A DNA stretch of 64,000 bases from contig JAEUTH010000040.1 in NCBI GenBank assembly GCA_016788165.1, positions 1-64,000 on the forward strand. The letters are read 5' to 3'. The stretch's first letter is position 1. Each line of letters starts with the position of its first letter. This document shows positions 9,738 through 19,540 of this stretch, in pieces. The notes below the pieces were generated by a model, which saw only the letters and a list, made by a program, of their open reading frames with translations, was not told the DNA's origin and did not search any database. Origin of the DNA: Bacteroidia bacterium. GTDB taxonomy: Bacteria > Bacteroidota > Bacteroidia > AKYH767-A > OLB10. Position numbers and translations under genes: made by a program.

Positions 9738-10997
9738 TTATTTTTTAGCCAACCAAAGTTGTGGATTTAGCTTTTCGAACCCTTTCCAGATTTGCAAATT
9801 AATCATGCCCTTGCCCGTTTCAGAATCGTTGCCGGCCACACCAATTTTTTGGCGTGTGGTTAGTTGTTCGCCTTTACTTACTGCAACGGTTTCTAAGTTG
9901 GCATAAACGGTTAAGTACTCGCCATGCCGCACAATAACTGCATTATTACTGCCCGGCAAACTTATTACTGCTGTTACCTGCCCGGTAAAAATGGTGCGTA
10001 CACCGGCTTGGTTATTTGTGGTTATATCAACGCCATCATTTTTAACCACTACACCTTTTAAAGTTGGGTGTGCATGTGCGCCAAATTTTTCGGTAATGGT
10101 GCCTTGTTCAACTGGCCAGGGTAATGTGCCACGGTTGCCGCTAAAGTTGTTGGATAGTTTTTGTGCTTCAGGTGTTAAGGTTATGGCGATGGCGTTTTCT
10201 TTGGTTACATTTTTTTTGCCTTCGTTGGCTGCTTTTTTCTTGGCTGCTTCTATTTCTTTTTTTATGGCTGCTTCTATTGCGTTTTCGAGTTTTTTCTTTT
10301 GTGCTTGTTTATTGGCTAACTGTTTACGCAATACCGTTTCCTGAACCGATAAGTTTTTTAAGTATAACTCTTGTTGTGATTGTTCCTGAGCCAGGGTCTT
10401 TTTTTGATCTTCTTGTCCTGATTTAAGTTTTGATTTTTCAACCTTTTGTGCTTCTAAATCGGTTACTTTATTATTAAGCGCTACTTGTGTATGGGTTATG
10501 GTTGCAGCTTGTTGTTTTCTGAAACTGCTATATTGTTGCATGTACTTTATGCGTTTATATGCCTGATTAAAATCGTTGCTTGAAAAAACAAACATCATTC
10601 GCTGGTAGTTGTTCTGATTTTTATGTGCATAAACTATCATAGCAGCGTACTGTTTTTTTAAGGCTTCCATTTTTTGTTGCAGCACTATAATCTCGCCATT
10701 GCTTTGTGTTATGGCACCATCTAATTCGGTAAGTTGTGTGTTGATGGTATTTATTAATGCCTGCCGCGCTTTTAGTTTTCGTGTTAATGATTCCAGCTGG
10801 CTTTTGGTTGCGTTTTTGTTTTTGGCATTTAATTTAAGCTGCTTATTAGTGTCATCAATTTCGCGTAAGAGTTGTTCCTTCTTTTTTTCTAAATCTTTTT
10901 TATTGGTTTTGCTTTGTGCAACAACCAGTACTGTACAAGCAATTAACAACAAAAGACTAATAAAAATGGATAACTGTTTTTTTGTTTGCAACATCAT
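9738..10997 (-). CDS. EnvC-like M23/LytM-domain protein with long coiled coil
   Basis: A 419-residue exported protein: signal peptide at 1-28, a long charged coiled coil (about 30-265, rich in K, Q and E), then a LytM domain (about 295-415, starting WPVEQGTITEKFG). The catalytic zinc residues of active M23 peptidases appear to be lost: the first motif reads KNDGVDI where HxGxD is expected, and the second reads HGEYLTVYANL where YAHL is usual. Coiled coil plus degenerate LytM is the layout of EnvC, which activates amidases at the septum rather than cutting peptidoglycan itself. It lies downstream of the DUF4292 lipoprotein gene in a block of envelope genes. Confidence 0.82.
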   Translation of the reverse strand: MMLQTKKQLSIFISLLLLIACTVLVVAQSKTNKKDLEKKKEQLLREIDDTNKQLKLNAKNKNATKSQLESLTRKLKARQALINTINTQLTELDGAITQSNGEIIVLQQKMEALKKQYAAMIVYAHKNQNNYQRMMFVFSSNDFNQAYKRIKYMQQYSSFRKQQAATITHTQVALNNKVTDLEAQKVEKSKLKSGQEDQKKTLAQEQSQQELYLKNLSVQETVLRKQLANKQAQKKKLENAIEAAIKKEIEAAKKKAANEGKKNVTKENAIAITLTPEAQKLSNNFSGNRGTLPWPVEQGTITEKFGAHAHPTLKGVVVKNDGVDITTNNQAGVRTIFTGQVTAVISLPGSNNAVIVRHGEYLTVYANLETVAVSKGEQLTTRQKIGVAGNDSETGKGMINLQIWKGFEKLNPQLWLAKK

Positions 10998-11099
10998 TAA
11001 TTAACCGAACAGCTAAACTACTTCTGTGTATTACTGCCTTATCAAAGCAACGTTAAAGTAACTAACAAATTACCTGTTAAAACAGTTTTGCAGCAGTGG

Positions 11100-11984
11100 T
11101 TATTTTTTAGGTGCAGGTACAATGCGCTCGAAACTGGCCGGTATTCTGAAAGGCATATCTTCAGCCGTTCCGGTGTTTACTTTGGTGTAATTTATTTTTA
11201 TGCCTATGCGTTGTTCGGCCGTAATAAAGGTTTCGCTGTTAAGTGGCAATAAGCCTTCGGGTAGTTGTAAAAAGTTGCTGTATGTGGTATGCATATTTTT
11301 GTTGATGCGGTCGTCATCAACATTCATGGTTTGAATGCGATAGGTAGCAGGGTCTATATTAAAGTCTTGTACAATGGGTTTATTGGGGTCTTTATCTTCT
11401 AATGAGCGCCTGAGTTTACGTTTGTTAAGTGTGCTAAGTATAAAATAGTTGTCTTCGGTGTAAACGCTGTTAAAACGGTTTTCGTTGCGGTAGGCAAAAA
11501 AGTTGCCAAGCAATATTTGCTCAATGGTTTTGTAATCTACTTTAATGCGTAGTATGTCTGACAGGTAATCGTAATCGGCTATGGCAAATTTATTATGTAT
11601 GCGGTCAATAAGCTTTAGCGAATCTTTAGTAATTAAAACCCTTGCGGCTTCAACGCCAAGCAGGGCATTAATTGAAATCCAGATGGCACTGTCGTTTTTA
11701 ATACGAAGGGTTACATTAAAACTTTTATTGTCGTCAGTTAAATTAGCTTCTACATTGGCCTTTGCACTTAAAAAGCTTGGTGCAAAAGCATGTTTGGTTA
11801 CCGAGTCTAATAATTGCTGTGCTGTTATTTGTGTGTTTATAGTATCAGTAACCGGTACGGCTGCAATGGCTGTGGTTTTTTTTGTGGTTTTGCAGGATGT
11901 AAGAGCGATGGCTAAAAAAGTTATAGTCCCAAAAATGTATTGGTATCTTTTAATGCCACAGCATTGCAAATTGATTATGCGCAT
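11100..11984 (-). CDS. DUF4292 family lipoprotein
   Basis: About 294 residues with a lipoprotein signal (TFLAIALTSCK, Cys modified) followed by a Thr/Lys-rich linker. The body (SAKANVEANLTDDNKSFNVTLRIK, IWISINALLGVEAARVLITKDSLKLIDRIHNKF) is typical of DUF4292, a Bacteroidota-wide family with likeness to LolA/LolB-type lipoprotein carriers. The start is ambiguous: ATG at 11999 or, preferred here, 11984; either overlaps the end of the TPR gene. It is the middle member of TPR-DUF4292-M23, an order commonly seen in this phylum. A role in lipoprotein or lipopolysaccharide handling is inference. Confidence 0.82.
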   Translation of the reverse strand: MRIINLQCCGIKRYQYIFGTITFLAIALTSCKTTKKTTAIAAVPVTDTINTQITAQQLLDSVTKHAFAPSFLSAKANVEANLTDDNKSFNVTLRIKNDSAIWISINALLGVEAARVLITKDSLKLIDRIHNKFAIADYDYLSDILRIKVDYKTIEQILLGNFFAYRNENRFNSVYTEDNYFILSTLNKRKLRRSLEDKDPNKPIVQDFNIDPATYRIQTMNVDDDRINKNMHTTYSNFLQLPEGLLPLNSETFITAEQRIGIKINYTKVNTGTAEDMPFRIPASFERIVPAPKK

Positions 11985-11988
11985 GGTT

Positions 11989-13725
11989 TTAATTTTCAAC
12001 GTAAGCGCTGCGACTAATTTTTACTTCTAACAAATCAGAAAACTCACCGGTTTCTTTTGCTTTTTTCCAAAAGTTTAAAGCTTCGGCTACTTCGCCTAAT
12101 TTGTACAGAATATCGCCATAATGTTCGAACAAAGTGCCACTTGGCGGATTGCTGTTTTTTATGGCTTTGGCTTGCCAGTCTTTGGCTTGGGCATAATTGC
12201 CTTGCTGGAATAATACCCATGCATAGGTGTCCTGATAGGTACCATTATCGGGACTTAGATCATTGCTTAGTTTACTCATTTCGGCAGCCCGGCTTAAGTT
12301 GCTTTTGCGTAATGATAAATAGTAAGCATAATTATTTAGCACCGGTATGTTGCGTGGATCTATTTTTAAAGCTTTTTCATAAGCTGCATCCGACTCGGTG
12401 TATTTTTTTAACGAATGATAATTATCGCCAAGCGAGGAAAAAAATTCTACCAATAAGTTATCGTTATCAACTACCAGTTTGGCGCCATTGTTTAATGATT
12501 GAACAGCTTCGTCATTTTTTTTCAAAATGCCATTGGCTACACCGTTAAAGTAATAAAACAACGGTTGGTCGGGGAAAAAAGTAATGGCTTCTTTGCTGTC
12601 GTCAGCAAGGGTTTGGTAGTTGTTAAGCTCGGCACTACATTGTAATAGTTGCTGCCAAATCTGCACATTGTTTTTTTCAATTTTTAAGGCCTCGCGGTAT
12701 TGCAGCATAGCAGGTTCCAATTGTTTATCCATCATTAAAAAATCGCCATACATGGCATGTGGAATAAACTCGGCACTGTTTGTTTGCGAAAATATTTTTG
12801 ACAGTTCCAGTGCTTGTTGCATCATGGTATCGTTATCCTGTGCCAAGCCTATGTATGACATGAGCACCTTGGTTTTTAATTCAGACTGCAAGTCGGCATT
12901 GGTGAAAGCTTTTTGCAACCAGTTAAACGACAGGTCGTTTTTGTGGATAGTACGGTAATACTCAGCATAACTAAGTGCAACTGCCGGATGGTTAGGTTGT
13001 GCTGTTTCTAAACGTTTAATGGTTTTTAAAACATCGTCATATAAGTTATTTGCCTGATACAATTCAATCATCAAAATGTAGTAGGTTGGATCGTCAGGTT
13101 GTTTTGCAATCAGTTTTTCGAGTTCGGCTGCCGCTTTATCTACTTTACCTAACTTAAGCCATATACGCTGCTTTTCGCGAATGATAGTTGGATCAACACC
13201 AAAGCGTTTTTCCACCTCATTGTAAACGTCAATGGCTTCGGTATATTTTTTTTCGTCAAACAAGGCACTGGCCTTCAATAAATAAAACTCGATGTTATTG
13301 GGTTTTATTTCAACCAGTTGCTCATACACTTTAAGCGCTTGTTTGTTTTCGCCCATACGCTGTAACAGTTCGGCTTGCCACATCAAATACCATTCGTTGT
13401 CGGGATATAAACCGGCAGCAATGTTGGCATATTCTACAGCCTTAAGCGCTTTTTTTTGTTTCCAAAGCAAATGCGATGCTTCATAATAAGAAGCCGCATT
13501 TTTGTGGTCAACTTTTATAACAGCTTCAAACAAATCGAGGGCATGTACATCGTTGCCCATAATTTTTTCGCGGTTGGCATCTAAAAAATTTTTATCAACT
13601 GCTAATTTTTCGCCTTCGCTTAAGTTGCTGTTGTTTTTTTTGCGTTGTGCCCAAATTGGGTTTGCTGCTAACAAAAGCATTACACAGGTGCAAAGGGTTG
13701 CGTTTTTATAGTACTTAAACATCAT
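11989..13725 (-). CDS. Exported tetratricopeptide-repeat protein
   Basis: A 578-residue protein with a signal peptide ending CVMLLLAANPIWAQ and then consecutive TPR units over nearly the whole length. Examples are the helices around AASYYEASHLLWKQKKALKAVEYANIAAGLYP, and later YTESDAAYEKALKIDPRNIPVLNNYAYYLS, a clear consensus TPR. It probably acts in the periplasm as a protein-binding scaffold. It overlaps the DUF4292 gene and follows the sugar nucleotidyltransferase gene after 76 bases. The partner is unknown; the conserved order suggests envelope assembly. Confidence 0.8.
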   Translation of the reverse strand: MMFKYYKNATLCTCVMLLLAANPIWAQRKKNNSNLSEGEKLAVDKNFLDANREKIMGNDVHALDLFEAVIKVDHKNAASYYEASHLLWKQKKALKAVEYANIAAGLYPDNEWYLMWQAELLQRMGENKQALKVYEQLVEIKPNNIEFYLLKASALFDEKKYTEAIDVYNEVEKRFGVDPTIIREKQRIWLKLGKVDKAAAELEKLIAKQPDDPTYYILMIELYQANNLYDDVLKTIKRLETAQPNHPAVALSYAEYYRTIHKNDLSFNWLQKAFTNADLQSELKTKVLMSYIGLAQDNDTMMQQALELSKIFSQTNSAEFIPHAMYGDFLMMDKQLEPAMLQYREALKIEKNNVQIWQQLLQCSAELNNYQTLADDSKEAITFFPDQPLFYYFNGVANGILKKNDEAVQSLNNGAKLVVDNDNLLVEFFSSLGDNYHSLKKYTESDAAYEKALKIDPRNIPVLNNYAYYLSLRKSNLSRAAEMSKLSNDLSPDNGTYQDTYAWVLFQQGNYAQAKDWQAKAIKNSNPPSGTLFEHYGDILYKLGEVAEALNFWKKAKETGEFSDLLEVKISRSAYVEN

Positions 13726-13801
13726 GTGTAATTAACGAATATTAGCAGGCAATTTATAGGAAGCTTCTTGTTTTGCTTTAGTTAAATGTATGTATAAACG
13801 C

Positions 13802-14803
13802 TTAGTTATTTACACTATAGTCGCCCAAACTTACATCGGCCATCTGGCCTTTATACAGCACGTTGTTGCCCATCATTGAATTGGCAATGGCAGCTTGTTT
13901 AATATTGCATTGTGTTTGTATAATGCTGTTTTTAATAATGCTCTGTTCGACCTTGGTTTGTGCACCAATGCTTACGTGTGGGCCAATTACACTTTGGGTA
14001 ACCGTTGCACCCGTGCCAATAAAACAGGGAGGAATTATAACGCTATCGGTAATGGTGGCATCGGCTGCAATATGGTTTTCAGGATATTTCAGTTCGAGTA
14101 CGCGTTGATTGGTATATACGGTTGCATCTTTATTGCCACAATCTAACCACTCGGCAACTTTGCCTGGCAAAAGCTTTAGGCCTTTGTTTTTCATGTTTTC
14201 CATGGCATTGGTTAACTGAAATTCGCCTTTGTCCTTAATGTTATTGTCGAGTAAATACTGCAATTCGTTTTTAAGATTGTCGCCATCTTTAAAATAGTAA
14301 ATACCAATAATGGCCAGGTCGGATACGAAGTGTTGTGGTTTTTCAACAAACTCGGTAATAATACCTTGTGCATTTACATTTACTACACCAAATTGGCGTG
14401 GGTCTTCAATTTTTTTAACCCAAATAACACCTTCGGCTTCGGCACTAATTTTATCTTCGGGTGTAAATAAGGTATCGGCAAAAGCTACGATTACTTTTCC
14501 GGTTAATGCCGGTTTTGCACATAAAATGGCATGTGCTGTACCCAATGGTTCGTCTTGATAATATATACTGCCTTTTGCGCCTAAAGTTTGCGCAATGTTT
14601 ATCAGATTGTTTTCGGCTTCGGTGCCAAAACGCCCAACTACGTATGCAATTTCGTCAACCGGTTCGGGGCATACGGCAATCAAATCTTCCATTAAATGTT
14701 GTACAATACTTTTGCCTGCCACCGGTATTAATGGTTTTGGTACTGTAAGTGTGTGTGGGCGCATTCTTTTGCCCATACCTGCCATAGGAACAATAATTTT
14801 CAT
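13802..14803 (-). CDS. Sugar-1-phosphate nucleotidyltransferase with left-handed beta-helix
   Basis: A 333-residue NDP-sugar pyrophosphorylase. The N-terminal Rossmann-like domain starts MKIIVPMAGMGKRMRPHTLTV and has PKPLIPVAGKSIVQHL (phosphate and nucleotide binding) and IVAFADTLF at the metal site. The C-terminal part (about 250-333) is a hexapeptide-type left-handed beta-helix (IIPPCFIGTGATVTQSVIGPHV). It makes an activated sugar such as dTDP- or GDP/UDP-sugar; the base and sugar are not decidable from sequence. Its place between dut and the TPR gene, with a flippase just beyond, suggests supply of surface polysaccharide. Confidence 0.85.
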   Translation of the reverse strand: MKIIVPMAGMGKRMRPHTLTVPKPLIPVAGKSIVQHLMEDLIAVCPEPVDEIAYVVGRFGTEAENNLINIAQTLGAKGSIYYQDEPLGTAHAILCAKPALTGKVIVAFADTLFTPEDKISAEAEGVIWVKKIEDPRQFGVVNVNAQGIITEFVEKPQHFVSDLAIIGIYYFKDGDNLKNELQYLLDNNIKDKGEFQLTNAMENMKNKGLKLLPGKVAEWLDCGNKDATVYTNQRVLELKYPENHIAADATITDSVIIPPCFIGTGATVTQSVIGPHVSIGAQTKVEQSIIKNSIIQTQCNIKQAAIANSMMGNNVLYKGQMADVSLGDYSVNN

Positions 14804-14869
14804 GTGATATTTTGTTTTCGTTTCTGCTGGATATAATTTGTATTGATTGATACGCGGTGTTGCAATTTG

Positions 14870-15301
14870 TTACTGACCGGTATGTCCAAAACCACCGGTA
14901 CCCCTGTTGGTTTGGTTAAGCGTTTGATTGGTTTGCCACTGTATGGTATGATGCGGGGCAACTACTAATTGCGCTATGCGATCGCCATCATTGATGGTAA
15001 ATGTTTTGTCTGATAAATTGATGAGTAACACCATTACTTCGCCACGATAATCGGCATCAATAGTGCCCGGGGCATTAAGTACGGTAATGCCATGTTTATA
15101 AGCCAAACCGCTGCGAGGGCGTATTTGGCCTTCGGTACCAATAGGTAGTTGCATAAATAAACCGGTAGGGATTAATGCCCGCTGCATGGGTAACAGTTCA
15201 ATAGCCTGATTTATATTGGCACGCAAGTCGAGGCCGGCAGCACCGGCAGTTTCATATGCAGGTAATGCATGTTTGCCGGTATTATTAATAATTACATTCA
15301 T
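14870..15301 (-). CDS. dut: dUTP diphosphatase
   Basis: A 143-residue trimeric dUTPase that hydrolyses dUTP to dUMP and pyrophosphate, keeping uracil out of DNA and feeding dTMP synthesis. All five motifs are present: [32 protein letters not shown] (uracil pocket and catalytic Asp), GDRIAQLV and the flexible C-terminal [11 protein letters not shown] that closes the active site. It lies inside the flippase-dut-nucleotidyltransferase block, a gene order common in Bacteroidota though dUTPase has no known envelope role. Confidence 0.95.
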   Translation of the reverse strand: MNVIINNTGKHALPAYETAGAAGLDLRANINQAIELLPMQRALIPTGLFMQLPIGTEGQIRPRSGLAYKHGITVLNAPGTIDADYRGEVMVLLINLSDKTFTINDGDRIAQLVVAPHHTIQWQTNQTLNQTNRGTGGFGHTGQ

Positions 15302-15371
15302 CTGATTGCTAACAAAATGGGGCTTCGAATTGATTTAAATAAAACTGAGCTTTTTAAAAGGGCGTGCGAAT

Positions 15372-16856
15372 TTAGATTTTTTTACTTCGTTCGCTATACC
15401 ATATTGCCGCCACATAGATGGATAAAAGCATTGAATTAAATGTTAAAAGTAGGGGCAAACCGGGTTGGGCATAATTATCAAACCATAAACTGCAGGCGTA
15501 AAGCGCTATTGCGGCTATTACATAGGTTAGCATGCTTTTTAAGTCATAATATACAGGGTATTTTTTTGCGCCTATTATGTATGAAACCAGCAACATACTG
15601 CCATAACAAATTAAGGTGGTGTAGGCGCAGCCGGTATAACCGTATTTTGGAATAAGTAAAAAATTTAATGCCAGGGTAATTAGGGCACCACCAACGCTAA
15701 ACCATGCACCATATTTGGTTTGGCCACTCCATTTATACCACATGCTTATATTTAAATAAACACCCAAACATAAATTGGCAAGTAGTAAAACCGGCACTAC
15801 ATGTAGGCCTTCCCAGTATTCGTTTTTACTATCAGAGCCAATAAAGTATTTAAACACATCAATGTAAAGCATTACAATTAAAAATACCAAAGCACTGCCT
15901 AAAACAAAGTAACGAACAACATAAGCATACACTTGTTTTACATCAGCATCTTTTTGACGGGCGAAGAAATAGGGTTCGGCTGCAAACCTGAAAGCTTGTA
16001 CAAACATGGTCATTAACATGGCCAATTTGTAAACGGCACCATAAATACCTTGTTGGCGCATGGCTTCATTGGTATCGGTAATTAAGTAGCTAAGTATAAT
16101 CCTGTCTATAGTTTCATTAATCATACCGGCCAAACCGGCTACTAAAAGTGGCAAAGCGTAGGTAAGCATTTGCTTTAACAATTGTGTGTCTAATTGCCAT
16201 TTACATTGTCTGATTTCAGCATGTAATAAAATTAATATGGCACCGCTTGAAATGATGTTAGAAATAAAAACATAACCTACACCAATATTTGGGTTGTAGA
16301 AACTTTCGATTAAACCAATGCCTAACCATTGGTTTTGTATAGCCAGCGGACAAAACCACAGAAAGAATAGGTTTAAGCCGATGTTTATAACAATGCCTGC
16401 CAATTTTATAAGTGCAAATTTGCGTGGCTTTTGCTGCATACGTAACAAACCGAATGGTATAACGCTTAATACTTCTAAAGCCAATATGGCTGCAGCATAC
16501 CACACAAATTCGGGGTGCATTTGTAAGCGCATTAATTGCACTATGGGTTGATAAAAAACAATTATCAATAGAGTGAGTAGCGTGGTAGAAATAAGTATGC
16601 TGCTCATGGCTGTGCCATATACTTTTTGGCGCTGATAGCGTTGGCTAAAGAAAAAGAATCCGGTTTCGAGGCCGTAGGAATAGAGCACATTGGCAAAAGC
16701 TATGTATGCATATACATAGGACATAAGGCCAAAGCTTTGTACATCAACAAAAGTACGGGTGTAAAAGGGTGTTAGAAGGAAAAATAATGCACGCCCAATG
16801 ATGCTGCTAAGGCCATACCAAGCCGATTGTGATGCTAATTTTTTTAAAACACTCAC
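15372..16856 (-). CDS. Oligosaccharide flippase (Wzx/MOP superfamily)
   Basis: A 494-residue integral membrane protein with about 14 hydrophobic helices, beginning VLKKLASQSAWYGLSSIIGRALFFLLTPFYTRTF, the usual N-terminus of polysaccharide biosynthesis flippases. It would move lipid-linked oligosaccharide across the inner membrane for O-antigen or exopolysaccharide. It is first in the minus-strand run flippase-dut-nucleotidyltransferase-TPR-DUF4292-M23. The substrate glycan cannot be inferred. Confidence 0.82.
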   Translation of the reverse strand: MSVLKKLASQSAWYGLSSIIGRALFFLLTPFYTRTFVDVQSFGLMSYVYAYIAFANVLYSYGLETGFFFFSQRYQRQKVYGTAMSSILISTTLLTLLIIVFYQPIVQLMRLQMHPEFVWYAAAILALEVLSVIPFGLLRMQQKPRKFALIKLAGIVINIGLNLFFLWFCPLAIQNQWLGIGLIESFYNPNIGVGYVFISNIISSGAILILLHAEIRQCKWQLDTQLLKQMLTYALPLLVAGLAGMINETIDRIILSYLITDTNEAMRQQGIYGAVYKLAMLMTMFVQAFRFAAEPYFFARQKDADVKQVYAYVVRYFVLGSALVFLIVMLYIDVFKYFIGSDSKNEYWEGLHVVPVLLLANLCLGVYLNISMWYKWSGQTKYGAWFSVGGALITLALNFLLIPKYGYTGCAYTTLICYGSMLLVSYIIGAKKYPVYYDLKSMLTYVIAAIALYACSLWFDNYAQPGLPLLLTFNSMLLSIYVAAIWYSERSKKI

Positions 16857-16920
16857 CTGTAAGTACTAAAGTTTAAGTATAAAACTAAACAAAAGGTATT
16901 GGGCATTACAACTATTGATT

Positions 16921-17808
16921 TTATGGTTTGCAGTGTGCATAAACTGCTGCACCTATTTGTGCAATTAGGGCTTCGTTTGTATGGTTAGGCTCGGTGCTGT
17001 TACCTACAAACACACTTACATAAACGGGTTTTCCGTTGGGCAAAAATATTATCCCTATATCGTTGGTGGCATGTGTGAGGCCATTTTTATCGGTGCCCGA
17101 TGAACCTGTTTTATGTGCTATTTTGGTTTGCTTTGGCAGTAAATTAGGCAAACGTTTTACGCCAGTTTTACAGTGCAGCATTACATCCCATATAAAATCA
17201 TAGCTGCTTTTTTTCAATAAAGCAGGTTGGTTGATGTAGCTTTTATAAAGTAAGTTAACAGCGCTTACCGGTGTGGTTCGGTTCTTTAGTTGATAATCAA
17301 CGCTGGTGTTCATTTGCGATTCGGTATATAAAATGTCAATATCTGTAAATCCATTTTTTTTGAAATATTGATTTACAACTGCAGGGCCACCAACCATTTT
17401 AAGCAATAAATCGCAACCCACATTATCGCTATGTGCAACCGTATATTCGATAATTTTTGCCAAAGTAAACTTGCCACCTTTGGGTTTTAAATCGCGCAAG
17501 GGGCTGTACATGTTGTTGTTCATTTCATCTTTGCTTATAGCGATGGTATCGGTTAGTTTAAACACACCGGCATCAACCTGATTTAAAACGTATAAGGCTA
17601 TATGAAACTTAAACACGCTTTGCATAGCGTAAAAGCTTGTATGATTTATTAAAGCTAAGGGTTGGCCTTTATCATCTAAAACAGCAATACCAACCTGGGC
17701 TTTTTTACCGACTATTACTTGTTGCAGTTTTTGTGTAAGTGCAGCATTTTGAGCCTGCACTTTAAAACTTAACAGTGTTATCAAACACCAAACAAACCGT
17801 TTTTTCAT
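16921..17808 (-). CDS. Class A beta-lactamase, subclass A2-like
   Basis: A 295-residue serine beta-lactamase with a signal peptide (MKKRFVWCLITLLSFKVQAQ) for periplasmic export. All active-site motifs are intact: SVFK at 64-67 (nucleophile Ser64, Lys67), SDN at 127-129, Glu163 in YTESQMN on the omega loop, and HKTG at 232-235. The SVFKFH and NNMYSPL signatures match the subclass found in Bacteroidota (the CfxA/CblA/PER branch). Spectrum cannot be read from sequence. It begins three bases after the gltX stop codon, so it is almost certainly co-transcribed with gltX and looks like a resident chromosomal gene, with no mobile element nearby. Confidence 0.9.
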   Translation of the reverse strand: MKKRFVWCLITLLSFKVQAQNAALTQKLQQVIVGKKAQVGIAVLDDKGQPLALINHTSFYAMQSVFKFHIALYVLNQVDAGVFKLTDTIAISKDEMNNNMYSPLRDLKPKGGKFTLAKIIEYTVAHSDNVGCDLLLKMVGGPAVVNQYFKKNGFTDIDILYTESQMNTSVDYQLKNRTTPVSAVNLLYKSYINQPALLKKSSYDFIWDVMLHCKTGVKRLPNLLPKQTKIAHKTGSSGTDKNGLTHATNDIGIIFLPNGKPVYVSVFVGNSTEPNHTNEALIAQIGAAVYAHCKP

Positions 17809-17811
17809 AAG

Positions 17812-19368
17812 CTAATTGTTGGTTTTAATAAATTGTAAACCATTATTAATCCGTTGCGTGGTTTCGGTTTTACCTAATAAGGTTATCATGCCAAACAAAT
17901 CAACACCACTGCTTTTGCCGCTTATAAATATTCGTAAGCATGAAATTACATCGCCCATTTTTAAGCCCATTTCTTTTATTAAATTTTTTACCAGTGGCTC
18001 GATAACGGTTGCATCAAAACTTTGTTGTGTATTTAATTGCGGCAGTAATACATCATAAAAAGCAAACTGATTTTCATTCCATTTTTTTTGCAATGCATCT
18101 GTATCGTACGTTTGTGGCGGTTCAAAAAGGTAGTGGCCCATGGAGTGCATATCGTGCAAAAACTGAATGCGTGGTTTAAGTAACTGTACGGCTTTTATAA
18201 GGTAGCTGTCTGTTAATCTAACATCATCACCACTATACTTATAACTTTCAATTACATCGTTACGTAAATGATCAACTAATGTTGCATCGGGTAGTGCGCG
18301 CACATATTGTTCGTTAAACCACTTGGCTTTTTCGGGGTCGAATTTTGCACCTGCTTTATGAATATGCTTAAAGCTAAAGGCATTAATAAGTTGGGGCATG
18401 GTAAACAACTCTTGTGTGGTGCCACTGTTCCAACCTAAAAGTGCCAACATATTTACAAATGCCTGTGGCAGGTAACCACGCTCGCGGTAGCCTGACGAAA
18501 TTTCGGCTGTAATGGGGTCGGTCCAGTTAAGCGGAAACACCGGAAAACCCAGCCTGTCGCCATCGCGCTTGCTTAATTTTCCATGGCCATCGGGCTTGAG
18601 TAAAAGCGGCAAGTGTGCATAATGCGGCATTTTACTTTCCCAGCCTAAGTACTTGTAAATTAAAATATGTGCCGGTGCACTGGGCAACCACTCTTCGCCA
18701 CGTACGGCATGTGTAATTTGCATTAAATAATCGTCAACTATATGCGCTAAGTGATAGGTAGGCATGCCATCGCTTTTCAGCAAAACTTTATCGTCAACAA
18801 TATTGGTATTAAACACCACATGGCCACGCACCAAATCATCAAAAGCAACTTCGTTATCGGGCATCACTTTAAGGCGGATAACATAAGGTGTATTGTTATT
18901 CAAAAGGTTGTTTACTTCTGATGCGGGCTGGCTTAATGAGTTTTGCATTTGCATGCGTGTTTGTGCATCGTACATAAAACTTTTGCCAGTTGATTCGGCT
19001 TGCTTTCGCTTTATTTCCATGTCGGCAGCAGTATCAAATGCATAATATGCATGGCCGCTGCCAATTAACTGTTCAGCATATTGTTTATACAATGGCTTAC
19101 GTTCGCTTTGGCGGTATGGCGCATGTTTGCCATCGCCAAAACCAACACCTTCGTTCGGAATAATGCCACACCAGTTTAATGCATCAATTATGTATTGCTC
19201 GGCACCGGGTACAAAACGGTTTTGGTCGGTATCTTCGATGCGTAAAATAAAATCGCCACCATGTTGTTTGGCAAAAAGGTAACTGTATAAAGCAGTTCGC
19301 ACACCACCCATGTGCAATGGGCCTGTAGGACTGGGCGCAAATCGAAGTCTAACTTTATTTGATTCCAT
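17812..19368 (-). CDS. gltX: Glutamyl-tRNA synthetase
   Basis: A 518-residue class I aminoacyl-tRNA synthetase charging tRNA-Glu in the cytoplasm. The HIGH-type motif reads PTGPLHMGGVRTAL and the KMSKS-type motif KLSKRDGDRLGFPVFPL; the region FILRIEDTDQNRFV and HAVRGEEWLPSAPAHI are family landmarks. The C-terminal alpha-helical anticodon-binding domain is present. Length is normal. The beta-lactamase gene is directly downstream. Confidence 0.95.
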   Translation of the reverse strand: MESNKVRLRFAPSPTGPLHMGGVRTALYSYLFAKQHGGDFILRIEDTDQNRFVPGAEQYIIDALNWCGIIPNEGVGFGDGKHAPYRQSERKPLYKQYAEQLIGSGHAYYAFDTAADMEIKRKQAESTGKSFMYDAQTRMQMQNSLSQPASEVNNLLNNNTPYVIRLKVMPDNEVAFDDLVRGHVVFNTNIVDDKVLLKSDGMPTYHLAHIVDDYLMQITHAVRGEEWLPSAPAHILIYKYLGWESKMPHYAHLPLLLKPDGHGKLSKRDGDRLGFPVFPLNWTDPITAEISSGYRERGYLPQAFVNMLALLGWNSGTTQELFTMPQLINAFSFKHIHKAGAKFDPEKAKWFNEQYVRALPDATLVDHLRNDVIESYKYSGDDVRLTDSYLIKAVQLLKPRIQFLHDMHSMGHYLFEPPQTYDTDALQKKWNENQFAFYDVLLPQLNTQQSFDATVIEPLVKNLIKEMGLKMGDVISCLRIFISGKSSGVDLFGMITLLGKTETTQRINNGLQFIKTNN

Positions 19369-19540
19369 TTTTATAGGTTATGGTTTTTAATGAGGGCGGC
19401 AAATATAGTGTTATGTGTAATGGCACCATGCAGAAGTGTGTTAGCGATTCGCAAATAAATTAACGCACCGAGCAAATTGAAAGACATTTAATAACCTATT
19501 CGTTTTTTAATTCCTATTTTACATTCTAACCTTTTTGTAT

